From: JACRLW01 sp050181465
GTDB taxonomy: Bacteria > Planctomycetota > UBA1135 > UBA2386
Direction of reading: 5' to 3'
Assembly: GCA_050181465.1 (NCBI GenBank)
Contig: JBFXDD010000022.1
Coordinates: 24,956 to 88,955 of the forward strand
Length of the DNA: 64,000 bases
Part shown: positions 52,008 to 60,198 of the stretch, piece after piece
How positions within the stretch are numbered: position 1 is the stretch's first letter
Layout: each line of letters opens with the position of its first letter
Translations under genes and position numbers: made by a program
The notes under the pieces: model-generated
Database searches by the model: none
What the model was told of the DNA's origin: nothing
Seen by the model: the letters and a program-made list of their open reading frames with translations, nothing else

Positions 52008-52547
52008 ATGCCGTGGTTCGTAGCGATCGCCACCATGACCTCTCCCGCTTCGGCCGCCTCGGCGTGCGCCGCGCCGACCATCCTGTTCCTCGACGGCAAC
52101 CACATCGCGTTCGCGGGCATTCCGCAGGACTCGCCGACCCTTCGCCGCGATTCCGGAGCGCCGGCCGGCGGTGCCACGGGCGGCAATACGGGAGCCCAGC
52201 AGGAGGCGCCGCCGCCGAACGCGGGGAAGCAGCCTTCCTACGGGGAGTGCTTCACGCAGAACCTGCCGATGATCCTGGCGATGGTCGCGATCTTCTACTT
52301 CATGTTGATCCGGCCGGCGCAGAAGCAGGAGAAGACGCGCAAGGCGATGATGGCAGCGCTGAAGCGCGGCGACCGAGTGGTCACGAGCGCCGGACTGCAC
52401 GGCGAAGTGCAGAGTGTGGATGCATCCACGGTGACTCTGCGAGTCAATCGCGACACCGATCTGGTCTTCGACAAGGGGGCCATCCAGCGGATTCTCGGCG
52501 ATGACTCGGCCGCGAGTTCCGGGGCAAAGACCGGCGGAGCCGGGTGA
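52008..52547 (+). CDS. yajC: Preprotein translocase accessory protein YajC
   Basis: 179 residues. One membrane helix (LPMILAMVAIFYFMLIRPAQKQEK, about 86-102) precedes the conserved YajC domain: KAMMAALKRGDRVVTSAGLHGEVQSVDASTVTLRVNRDTDLVFDKGAIQRIL. It is part of the SecDF-YajC complex in the inner membrane. The N-terminal 80 residues are longer than in E. coli and include a Gly/Pro/Gln-rich stretch; a start at 52035 (MTSPASAAS) would shorten it. The yraN-like gene overlaps its end by 47 nt. secD and secF are not in the window. Confidence 0.88.
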   Translation: MPWFVAIATMTSPASAASACAAPTILFLDGNHIAFAGIPQDSPTLRRDSGAPAGGATGGNTGAQQEAPPPNAGKQPSYGECFTQNLPMILAMVAIFYFMLIRPAQKQEKTRKAMMAALKRGDRVVTSAGLHGEVQSVDASTVTLRVNRDTDLVFDKGAIQRILGDDSAASSGAKTGGAG

Positions 52548-52920
52548 GCCCGCAAAGGATCGCAAGGGCCTCGGCGCTCACGGCGAGTCGCTCGCCGAAC
52601 GCCACCTTCGCGCACTCGGCATGCGCGTCGAAGCACGCAACGTGCGCACTCGGGCAGGTGAGATCGATCTCCTCGCGCGCCGCGGTCGCTTGTGGATCGC
52701 GGTCGAGGTCAAGACTCGCCGACACCATGACGCACCGGAACAGTGCTTGGCGGACGCGCAGCGCGAGCGACTCACGCGAGCTCTCCTGCAACTCGCCGAG
52801 GTGCTCGAGCCCGCACCCCGCCGACTGCGGATCGACGTCATCGCAGTGGTCATCCGGTCCGACCGGAGCGTCGAACTCCGGCACTTCGCGGGGAACGAAT
52901 TCGAGCCGCGCATCCGTTGA
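52501..52920 (+). CDS. YraN/UPF0102-family nuclease-like protein
   Basis: 139 residues. The PD-(D/E)xK-like core shows GAHGESLAERHLRALGMRVEARNVRTRAGEIDLLARRGRLWIAVEVKTRRH, with Glu-Ile-Asp and Glu-Val-Lys as the metal-binding set, and RLRIDVIAVVIR afterwards. Family members are predicted nucleases of unknown role. The start overlaps yajC; no in-frame start codon was found nearer the yajC stop, so ATG 52501 is kept with modest certainty. Confidence 0.85.
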   Translation: MTRPRVPGQRPAEPGEPAKDRKGLGAHGESLAERHLRALGMRVEARNVRTRAGEIDLLARRGRLWIAVEVKTRRHHDAPEQCLADAQRERLTRALLQLAEVLEPAPRRLRIDVIAVVIRSDRSVELRHFAGNEFEPRIR

Positions 52921-53016
52921 AGCATCCGCTCGGCAAGTGCCGATGAGTAGGACGCTTCGATTCCTGACGCGCGGCACGGCACGCCGCCCCGACTTCCGGG
53001 CCTAGATCCGTTTCCG

Positions 53017-54468
53017 ATGCCCCGTCTCTCCGAACAGATCATCCCACGCCGCAAACTGGTTTTGCTGGCTTCGGAGACGATCTTGCTCGTGTCGGTCCTG
53101 TTCCTCGGGACGTCGCTGCCGCCGCTGGCGACGCGCGGAGTGGAGTTTGCCTGGGAGTCTGCGCTCATGTGGCGCGGCATCGCAACGGCCACGGGGCTCG
53201 CCCTCGTCTGTCAGTTGGCGATGGGCTACAGCGATCTGTACGACTGGCGCGTCGCCCAGAACCGCGCGGAGCTGCCGAACCGGTTGATGCACGCCGCGGG
53301 CTACGCGCTGCTGATGATCGCCGCGGCAGCGTTCCTCGTCCCCTCGCTGTTCTGCTTCCCGGGTCTCGCGCATCCCGACGGCGAGACCTGGAAGATCATC
53401 CTGCTCCTGGTCGTCGGCTTCGCCCTGGTGTGGGGCTGTCGCCGCGCCTTCCACTGGTTCTTCTACAAGTGGAACTTCGGTGAACACGTGCTCGTGTTCG
53501 GCAGCGGCCCGCAAGGGCAGACGATCGCCCACATGATCGAACAGAGCCCGTTCGCGGGCTTCGAGATCATGGGCCTCGTGCGCACCGACAACGACCCTCA
53601 ACCCGATTCCGCGGCGAACGCCGTCGCCCCGCCGAGCTCGAGAGTGCTGGGCAACGCCGACCAACTCGTCCAGCTCGCCCAGGAACAACGTGCGTCACGC
53701 GTAGTGGTCGCGCTCGAAGAGCGGCGCGGCACCCTGCCGGTGCAGCAACTGCTCGCGCTGCGCATGGCCGGGGTGAATGTCGAGGAGAAGGAGGCGATGT
53801 ACGAGCGGATCACCGGCAAGATCGCGGTGCAGAGCATGCGGCCGTCGTACCTCATCTTCGGCGGCGGCTTCCAGAAGCACGCGGTCGCCGAAGCGATCAA
53901 GCGTGTCCTCGACATCCTCGTGTCGCTGATCGGACTCACACTGGCTCTGCCCGTGTGCCTGATCACAGCCGTCCTCATCAAGCTCGACAGCAAGGGCCCG
54001 ATCTTCTTCGCTCAGGAGCGAGTCGGTCAGAGCGGCACCACCTTCCACGTCTTGAAGTTCCGCACGATGCGAACCGATGCGGAGGCAGCCGGTCCGCAGT
54101 GGGCAACGAAGAACGACTCGCGCGTTACGCGAATCGGCCGCTTCCTCCGAATCTCGCGCATCGACGAGATTCCGCAGATGCTGAACGTCTTGACCGGCAA
54201 GATGTCGTTCGTGGGGCCGCGCCCGGAGCGACCGGTATTCGTCGAGGAGCTGTCGAGGAAGATCCCGTACTACCCGCTTCGCCACACGGTGAAGCCTGGG
54301 CTGACCGGCTGGGCGCAGGTGAATCATCCCTACGGCGCATCCGTCGAGGACGCCGCTGAGAAGCTCCGCTACGACCTCTACTACGTGAAGAACATGGGGC
54401 CGTTGTTCGACCTCAACATCATCTTCCGCACGGTCGGAGTGATCTTGTTCGGCAAGGGCGCGCGCTGA
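53017..54468 (+). CDS. Exopolysaccharide sugar-1-phosphate transferase (polyprenyl glycosylphosphotransferase)
   Basis: 483 residues. Four N-terminal helices, a Rossmann-like nucleotide-binding region (HVLVFGSGPQGQTIAHMIEQSPFAGFEIMGLV), then a fifth helix (ILVSLIGLTLALPVCLITAVLIKLDS) and the catalytic bacterial sugar-transferase domain: GPIFFAQERVGQSGTTFHVLKFRTMRTDAE, RISRIDEIPQMLNVLTGKMSFVGPRPERPVF, TVKPGLTGWAQVNH. It initiates lipid-linked exopolysaccharide repeat units on undecaprenyl phosphate (WbaP/EpsE-like). No glycosyltransferase cluster is adjacent, which is unusual. Confidence 0.93.
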   Translation: MPRLSEQIIPRRKLVLLASETILLVSVLFLGTSLPPLATRGVEFAWESALMWRGIATATGLALVCQLAMGYSDLYDWRVAQNRAELPNRLMHAAGYALLMIAAAAFLVPSLFCFPGLAHPDGETWKIILLLVVGFALVWGCRRAFHWFFYKWNFGEHVLVFGSGPQGQTIAHMIEQSPFAGFEIMGLVRTDNDPQPDSAANAVAPPSSRVLGNADQLVQLAQEQRASRVVVALEERRGTLPVQQLLALRMAGVNVEEKEAMYERITGKIAVQSMRPSYLIFGGGFQKHAVAEAIKRVLDILVSLIGLTLALPVCLITAVLIKLDSKGPIFFAQERVGQSGTTFHVLKFRTMRTDAEAAGPQWATKNDSRVTRIGRFLRISRIDEIPQMLNVLTGKMSFVGPRPERPVFVEELSRKIPYYPLRHTVKPGLTGWAQVNHPYGASVEDAAEKLRYDLYYVKNMGPLFDLNIIFRTVGVILFGKGAR

Positions 54469-54484
54469 CCGTGTGCGGCGCGCG

Positions 54485-54877
54485 TCAACGCGCCGTCACG
54501 CCGAGCAGGAACGAGCGCACTTTTGTCGCTCGAATTCCGATCGCATCGAGCGCAACACCTTGCGCATGGATCAGGATTCCCGCGGGGAGCGCCTGATCGG
54601 GAACCCCGAGCTGGAAGCCGCGGGCAACCGAACCGGCGCCGTAGCCGAGCAGGACGTGGTCGCTCAGCAAGGGCGGCAGCGTCGTGAAGTAGTGCGCGAG
54701 CCGAGCATCCAGCGACGCGATCACCACGCCGACGAACGGATCCTTGTCGCTGTCGATGCGAAACTCCACGGCGGTGGACCGAAGACGGATCGACAGCTCC
54801 GGCTCGGCATCCTGTGCTGCGAGGGGAACACCGGCGGTCAAGGCAATCGCGAACAACCAATGGGAAATGGCAGGCAT
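54485..54877 (-). CDS. Secreted protein of unknown function
   Basis: 130 residues from ATG 54877 (MPAISHWLFAIALTAG). The signal peptide ends VPLAAQD, the A-x-A-Q-D pattern of this window. The mature part is beta-rich: ELSIRLRSTAVEFRIDSDKDPFVGVVIASLDARLAHYFTTLPPLLSDHVLLGYGAG and ILIHAQGVALDAIGIRATKVRSFLLGV. It resembles secreted planctomycete proteins of unknown fold. It is convergent with the sugar transferase gene, 16 nt apart, with two repeat copies upstream. Confidence 0.65.
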   Translation of the reverse strand: MPAISHWLFAIALTAGVPLAAQDAEPELSIRLRSTAVEFRIDSDKDPFVGVVIASLDARLAHYFTTLPPLLSDHVLLGYGAGSVARGFQLGVPDQALPAGILIHAQGVALDAIGIRATKVRSFLLGVTAR

Positions 54878-55005
54878 CGTCGAACTCCTGAGCGGAGCGT
54901 GGGGTCGTGCGCTCCGTCTCCCAATAGCCCGGGGTTTCATCGCGGTAGCGCATCGTCCCGCAGGGAATTCTTGGCGTGGCATTCCGCGCCCACCGCGATG
55001 TGGCC

Positions 55006-55187
55006 CAGCCCGAACTACTCGTGAACGTCTGCTGCGATCGACGCAAATCGCGCCCGGCGGCGTCGCTACGTCGGCTCCTCCCTGGCAGCGTAGCTACAGC
55101 TACGCTTCGGTCGTCGACCAACGCAGCTCCTTGCCGGACATCGACCTGCGGCGATCTCGCGACGACGTTCACGAATAGTCCGGGCTG
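55006..55187 (-). repeat. 182-bp dispersed element, copy E (inverted relative to A-D)
   Basis: The right end reads CACGAATAGTCCGGGCTG in the plus direction; in the minus orientation it matches copies A-D. The outer stem, read on the minus strand, is GCTGCGTTGG with CCGACGTAGC, pairing with two G-T wobbles. It forms a tandem pair with copy F, sharing the dinucleotide at 55186-55187. Confidence 0.92.
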
Positions 55188-55366
55188 GCCCGAACTCCCG
55201 TGAACGTCTGCTGCGATCGACGCAAATCGCGCCCGGCGGCGTCGCTACGTCGGCTCCTCCCTGGCAGCGTAGCTACAGCTACGCTTCGGTCGTCGACCAA
55301 CGCAGCTCCTTGCCGGACATCGACCTGCGGCGATCTCGCGACGACGTTCACGAATAGTCCGGACTG
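55186..55366 (-). repeat. 182-bp dispersed element, copy F (tandem with E; 181 bp)
   Basis: It is almost identical to copy E apart from a 1-bp loss near the left end. Its left TA-equivalent (TG) is the same dinucleotide that ends copy E. It lies 31 nt upstream of serA, in the divergent gap between serA and the secreted protein. Confidence 0.92.
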
Positions 55367-55397
55367 GCACGCGTGAGTCCCCTACGCTCCACCACGA

Positions 55398-56981
55398 ATG
55401 ACTCGCCCCAGTGTTCTGGTCGCCGACGCACTCGGTGATGAAGGTCTCGCCCTCCTCCGCGACGTCGCCGACGTCACGGTCTCGACCGGTCTCGACGAGA
55501 GCGGCCTGCGCGCTGCGCTGGTCGGGCACGATGCCCTGTTGGTCCGCTCAGCTACGAAGGTGACGGCCCGCGCGCTCGAGGGAGCGGACCGGTTGGCACT
55601 GATCGGTCGAGCCGGGATCGGCGTCGACAACATCGATCTGGACGCGGCGACCGCACGCGGCATCGTCGTCATGAACACGCCCGATGCAGGGGCGACAACC
55701 ACTGCGGAACACGCGATCGCACTGCTGGTCGCGTTGGCGCGCCAGATCCCGGCTGCCGATCACAACTTGAAGTCCGGTCAGTGGGACAAGAAGCGATTCG
55801 TCGGCGTGGAGCTGACCGGAAAAGTCTTCGGCGTCGTCGGCCTGGGCAACATCGGCCGCATCGTCGCAGAACGCGGGCTCGGGTTGGCGATGGAAGTGCT
55901 CGCACACGATCCCTTCGTCACTCCCGATCGCGCGCCCGCGGGCGTCCGCTTGGTCGACCTCGACGAACTCTGCGCGCGCGCCGACTTCGTGTCGATCCAC
56001 GTGCCGCTGATGCCGGCGACTGTGCATCTCTTCGATGCGGACCGGCTCGGAAAGCTCAAGCGCGGCGCGCGCCTCGTGCACGCCGCCCGTGGCGGCATCG
56101 TCGACGACCGCGCGCTGCTCGCCGCGCTCGAGAGCGGTCATCTCGCCGGCGCAGCATTGGACGTCTTCGAGACCGAGCCGCTGCCTGCCGACCATCCCTT
56201 TCGCTCGCGCAGCGACGTGATCCTCACACCGCACATCGGCGCGAGCACGCACGAAGCACAGCGCAACGTCGCCGTCGATCTGGCGCGTCAGGTCGTGGCG
56301 TGCCTCCGCAACGGCGTGGTCCTCAACGGCGTGAACGTGCCGCGCATCGCACCCGGGCAAGCAGCACTGCTCACGCCCTTCCTCGATCTGGCCCATCGCC
56401 TCGCCGCCTTCGTCTGTGGACTGCACGCCGGCCGCCTCGAGTCGCTTCGCCTCACCATGCAGGGCGCGATCGCCGAGAGCGCGCCGCGGCCGCTCACGGT
56501 GGCCGCGCTCTGCGGGGCCTTGCACGGCCGCATCGACCGCACCGTCACACCGGTGAACGCCGAACGCATCGCCGAGGAACTCGGCATTCGAGTCGTGCGC
56601 GAAGCATCCACCTTGAAGCGGGATTTCGTGAACCTGCTGCGAATCGAAGTCCTCATCGATGGGGAACGCCACCGCGTCTCGGGGACGGTGCTCGGCCAAC
56701 GTCACCCGCGCCTTCTCGAGTACGACGACCGCCAGTTGGACGCGATCCCCGAGCCGCCCTTGCTCGTCACCTGGCATCACGATCGGCCGGGAGTGCTCGG
56801 CAAGATCGCCACCTCGCTGGGCGAGATGCAGCGGAACATCGCCCGACTCCAACTGGGGGCACCACCGCACGCGGGCGACGAGGCGCTCGGTATCTTCAAC
56901 CTCGACGCAGTTCTCGCAGCGGAGCAACTGCTGGCTCTCGAGGCTTTGCCCGGGGTCGTGAAAGCCCGGCAGATCGGGTGA
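55398..56981 (+). CDS. serA: D-3-phosphoglycerate dehydrogenase SerA (long form with ACT domain)
   Basis: 527 residues. It oxidises 3-phosphoglycerate to phosphohydroxypyruvate, the first step of serine synthesis. The catalytic fold has the NAD loop GLGNIG at 148-153, LVRSATKVTARAL, HAARGGIVDDRALLAAL (catalytic Arg) and TPHIGAST (catalytic His). An allosteric substrate-binding domain (about 325-455) and a C-terminal ACT domain (LLVTWHHDRPGVLGKIATSL) make it the bacterial long form. The start at 55398 lies 31 nt from a repeat. Later genes encode a SerB-like phosphatase and a class V aminotransferase, the other two pathway steps. Confidence 0.96.
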   Translation: MTRPSVLVADALGDEGLALLRDVADVTVSTGLDESGLRAALVGHDALLVRSATKVTARALEGADRLALIGRAGIGVDNIDLDAATARGIVVMNTPDAGATTTAEHAIALLVALARQIPAADHNLKSGQWDKKRFVGVELTGKVFGVVGLGNIGRIVAERGLGLAMEVLAHDPFVTPDRAPAGVRLVDLDELCARADFVSIHVPLMPATVHLFDADRLGKLKRGARLVHAARGGIVDDRALLAALESGHLAGAALDVFETEPLPADHPFRSRSDVILTPHIGASTHEAQRNVAVDLARQVVACLRNGVVLNGVNVPRIAPGQAALLTPFLDLAHRLAAFVCGLHAGRLESLRLTMQGAIAESAPRPLTVAALCGALHGRIDRTVTPVNAERIAEELGIRVVREASTLKRDFVNLLRIEVLIDGERHRVSGTVLGQRHPRLLEYDDRQLDAIPEPPLLVTWHHDRPGVLGKIATSLGEMQRNIARLQLGAPPHAGDEALGIFNLDAVLAAEQLLALEALPGVVKARQIG

Positions 56982-57140
56982 ATCGCCGTGCTACACGCCG
57001 GCGGATCCAGACCCCCGGACGAGACTTCGGTGACACTTCCGTTACCTGAACTCGGCCCTTGGATACACTGCGGTCGCTTGCCCCACGCGCGGCCTGCCCA
57101 TCGCCGGCCTCGCGGTTTTGTTGCTCACACCAGAGACGTA

Positions 57141-58136
57141 ATGATTTCGATCTCGAAGTGGACCGGCGCGCTCGTGCTTTGCACCGCCCTGGTCAATCTC
57201 TCCCCCGCGCTCCAAGCGCAGTGTTGAGGCCCCGGCCCGTCCGGACCCAGTTGGGGTCCGGGTGATGGGATGGGCGCCCCAGGAATTCCCGGAGGTGGCG
57301 GCGGGGTGAACCCCGGCGGCGCCAACGGCGGGGTGCCGAGCGCCGGCGGCGGGATGTCTGGCTTGCCCGCCGGACCGATGGGGATGCCGATGGACTTCCG
57401 CCGCCAGGAAACGGCGAAGTCGCGGCTGACGATCGACTGGAACCTTCCGGTCTACGCGCCCGACCTGGAGGAGGTCGTCGAGGAGGGTCGCACCACCACC
57501 GGTTCCGCGCGTCGCGCGCTGCCGCGCGAACAAGCGCTCGCCGAGATCCGTGCGAAGGATCACCGTCCGCTCCTGGTCGTGCGCGAGTGCGATCGCTGCG
57601 CCGGCACCGATGATGCACTGCTCGATCGTCGCCTGAACAACGAGAAGACCTTGTTGCTCACGCGCTGGTTCCACTGCGTGAAGCTTCCCAACCACGTGTT
57701 GGAGAGCGACCATCCCTTCCGCCGACTGTTCGACGAAGAACATCCGCCGCACCTGTTCCTCTGCCGCCACGACGGCAGCGATGCGGTGCCGCTCTACGGT
57801 GGCCAGACTCAGGCTCAGCTCTGGGAAGCGATGGAAGGGCTCATCCGGCGCGAGTACGCCGGCGACCCGGCCAAGGCCGTCCGCGGCCTGCTTCGGATCC
57901 TCAACGAGTACGACACCCTCGACGGCGTCGAACAAGAGCTGCGCGTTCGCATCGAGGACATGATCGATCGTCACGGCCCGGATGCACCGCGAGTCCTCGA
58001 GCTCCAGAAGAAGCTCGTCGTACTCGAGCGTGAGCGGAAGCAGTTGGAAGCGCGCGAGAAGAAGCTCGCCGAACTGCCGCTCAAGCCATTGCCGACACCA
58101 GCCACGAAGCCTGCCGCCAAGACCGCCGGCGAATGA
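57141..58136 (+). CDS. Secreted thioredoxin-like protein, interrupted by an in-frame TGA at 57225
   Basis: A clear signal peptide (MISISKWTGALVLCTALVNL, ending SPALQAQC) is followed in frame by TGA, then a Gly/Pro-rich stretch (GPGPSGPSWGPGDGMGAPG) and a folded domain. That domain has HRPLLVVRECDRCAGTDDALL, whose Cys-Asp-Arg-Cys fits a thioredoxin active site, and a C-terminal coiled coil (VLELQKKLVVLERERKQLEAREKKLAEL). The reading frame is unbroken from 57141 to 58136 apart from this TGA. ATG 57270 would give a version without the signal peptide. TGG (Trp) is the likely ancestral codon because WGPG recurs 8 codons later; a hairpin 13 nt downstream leaves selenocysteine as a weaker option. 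Confidence 0.6.
57241..57261 (+). other. Perfect 8-bp hairpin downstream of the in-frame TGA
   Basis: CCGGACCC (57241-57248) pairs with GGGTCCGG (57254-57261) around an AGTTG loop. It begins 13 nt after the TGA (57225-57227). Bacterial SECIS elements are hairpins in this region with a G in the first two loop positions, which this has. It could also be chance in GC-rich DNA. Confidence 0.4.
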
Positions 58137-58176
58137 GGCAGCGGCCCACGGAACGAGGATCGCGCGGGGATTCGGA

Positions 58177-59472
58177 ATGAAGCCAAAGTCGCCGCGCTCG
58201 ATCCTCGTTCTCGCCGCACTGAGCGCTCTCGCGGCGGCGGGGCTCGATCCCCTCGCCGCGCAGTCGCCCAAGCCGAAGAAGGCACCTGCGGACGAGGACA
58301 CCTGGCCACAGGATCCATGGACCAGGAAGGACGCCGGGCTTCACGAGCGGCTCGGCTACGTCCAAGTCGGCCGTATGACCTGGGCCGATCGCCACGACAC
58401 GCCGCGGATCCGAGAAGCACTCGGCGACCTGCCGCTGATCTTCCTCGAGACGGCGCACTTCAAGCTGTGCGTCGAACTTCCGTCGCTCGAGATGCCGAAA
58501 GACAAGGCCGAACGGGCGCGACTGATGCCCGAACTCGAGCGGCTCGCGAGCAAGTTCCAGAAGTTCGAGCCCAAGAACCTGAAGCGGCTCGACCCGTGGC
58601 TTCGCGCCCACCTTCTCGCCCAACGGGCCGAGGAACTCTACGCCGAGATGCAGACGATCCTGGGCGTGACGGACGAGTCCTTCCCTCCCGCCGGGCAGAC
58701 CTATTTCTTCCGCGGCGAGGCGCCGCCGCAGTATCGCGACCCGTGGATGGGGCGCGGACCCTACCTGGGACAGCGCAACAAGTACCTCGTGATGGCCTTC
58801 ACCAAGGGCATCACCTGCACGCGGTACCTCAGCACCTTCACGCAGTCGACGGCGACTCAGTCACCCTCACGTTGGTACTTCAGCGAAGCGGACAGCTTCC
58901 TGTTTGCGACCGGTACCGACTTCGCGGAGGGCGCCTTCGCTTCCGATGCAGCGCTGCACGCGAACATCACGCACAACCTCGTGCACAACCTGTTGGACGG
59001 CTACAAGGCGCACGCCTACCTGACGCCGATCTGGTGGAAGGAAGGGCTCGCCCACTGTCTGCGGCGGAAGATCACCGACCAGCACAACAACTTCGAGGCG
59101 ATCAAGGACCAGGACAAGCGCGCCTATTCCGCGCACGACTGGGAAGCCAAGCTGCGCGCACGCCTGTCCCACGACTTGGTCAAGCCGCTGAGCGCACTCT
59201 GGGCGGCCGAGACCGCGGCCGACTTCGACCTGATCGATCATGCGTCGCTCTGGTCTCGCCTCGACTACATCACCTCGGAGTTGCCGCCGGAACAGTTCGC
59301 GAAGTTCCTGGGCATGCTGAAAGGCTTCGTCGACGAACGCGGCAATCCACCGACTCGGGAACGCCTGCTCGAACGGCAGGCCGAAGCGTTCCGAGAGGCC
59401 TTCGGCGACGATCCCGACGGTTTCGACGCGCGCTGGAAGGTATGGTTGGCCGCCCCGCGACGGCGACGATGA
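58177..59472 (+). CDS. Secreted gluzincin-like peptidase homologue with altered catalytic motif
   Basis: 431 residues from ATG 58177. The signal peptide ends PLAAQS. Around residues 261-295 the order is HANITHNLVHNLLDGYKAHAYLTPIWWKEGLAHCL. This is the layout of DUF1570/DUF2268-type gluzincins, HExxH then a helix then WxxEG, but the first motif is HNLVH (266-270), so the catalytic Glu is Asn. The zinc-binding His pair and the WWKEGLAH element are kept. A pseudo-enzyme or a binding protein is the simplest reading. It follows the thioredoxin-like gene by 40 nt and overlaps the SerB-like gene by 4 nt. Confidence 0.8.
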   Translation: MKPKSPRSILVLAALSALAAAGLDPLAAQSPKPKKAPADEDTWPQDPWTRKDAGLHERLGYVQVGRMTWADRHDTPRIREALGDLPLIFLETAHFKLCVELPSLEMPKDKAERARLMPELERLASKFQKFEPKNLKRLDPWLRAHLLAQRAEELYAEMQTILGVTDESFPPAGQTYFFRGEAPPQYRDPWMGRGPYLGQRNKYLVMAFTKGITCTRYLSTFTQSTATQSPSRWYFSEADSFLFATGTDFAEGAFASDAALHANITHNLVHNLLDGYKAHAYLTPIWWKEGLAHCLRRKITDQHNNFEAIKDQDKRAYSAHDWEAKLRARLSHDLVKPLSALWAAETAADFDLIDHASLWSRLDYITSELPPEQFAKFLGMLKGFVDERGNPPTRERLLERQAEAFREAFGDDPDGFDARWKVWLAAPRRRR

Positions 59473-60188
59473 CCAGCAGGATCCCCTTCACGAGCATCTG
59501 GTTCGACTGCGACTCGACGCTTTCGACCGTCGAAGGGATCGATGAACTGGCGAGAGCGCGGGATTCGTCGGTGTTCCAAGCCGTCGCCTCGCTCACGAAT
59601 CGAGCAATGGCCGGGGAACTCCCGCTCGAGGCGGTGTATCAGCGCCGACTCGAGACCATCGCGCCCACCCGCTGCGAGTGCGCGCGTCTCGCCGAGCGCT
59701 ACATCGCCACCGCACTGCCCGATGCGAAGCTCGTGCTCACCGCATTGAGGTCGCTCGGCAAGACCGTCGGCATCGTCAGCGGCGGCCTTCGATCGGCCGT
59801 TCTGCCCTTCGCCGAACATCTCGGAGTTCCCGAGGCCTTCGTGCGCGCGGTCGAGATCCGCTTCACGGCCGACGGCGCCTACCTGGGCCTCGCCGCCGAT
59901 CAGCCGCTCGCCAGGAGCGGCGGCAAGATCGAGGTGCTGCGCGCGATTCCATCGTCACAGCGCCCGCTCGCCTTGTGCGGTGACGGAGTGACCGACCTCG
60001 AGGCCGCGGTCGCGACCGAGCGCTTCGTCGGCTTCGGCGGCGTCGTCCGGCGCGATGCGGTAGCAGACCATTGCGCGCACTTCGCGGACGGCCCCGGGTT
60101 GGCGAGCACGCTCCCGCACCTGTTGACCACCGCTGAAGTGGCCCGGCTCTCGCAGGACCCTCGCTTCGCGCAACTCATCGCCGGATGA
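59469..60188 (+). CDS. HAD-family phosphoserine phosphatase (SerB-like)
   Basis: 239 residues from ATG 59469, overlapping the upstream TGA. HAD motif I is FDCDSTLSTVEGIDELA (Asp13 nucleophile, Asp15), motif II is GIVSGGLRSA, motif III a Lys in ARSGGKIEVL, and motif IV GDGVTDLEAA. The substrate-binding region matches the SerB-type cap (TNRAMAGELPLEAVYQRRL). It would release serine from phosphoserine, completing the serA pathway upstream. No ACT domain is present. Confidence 0.9.
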   Translation: MTSRIPFTSIWFDCDSTLSTVEGIDELARARDSSVFQAVASLTNRAMAGELPLEAVYQRRLETIAPTRCECARLAERYIATALPDAKLVLTALRSLGKTVGIVSGGLRSAVLPFAEHLGVPEAFVRAVEIRFTADGAYLGLAADQPLARSGGKIEVLRAIPSSQRPLALCGDGVTDLEAAVATERFVGFGGVVRRDAVADHCAHFADGPGLASTLPHLLTTAEVARLSQDPRFAQLIAG

Positions 60189-60198
60189 TCGCCGGTGC

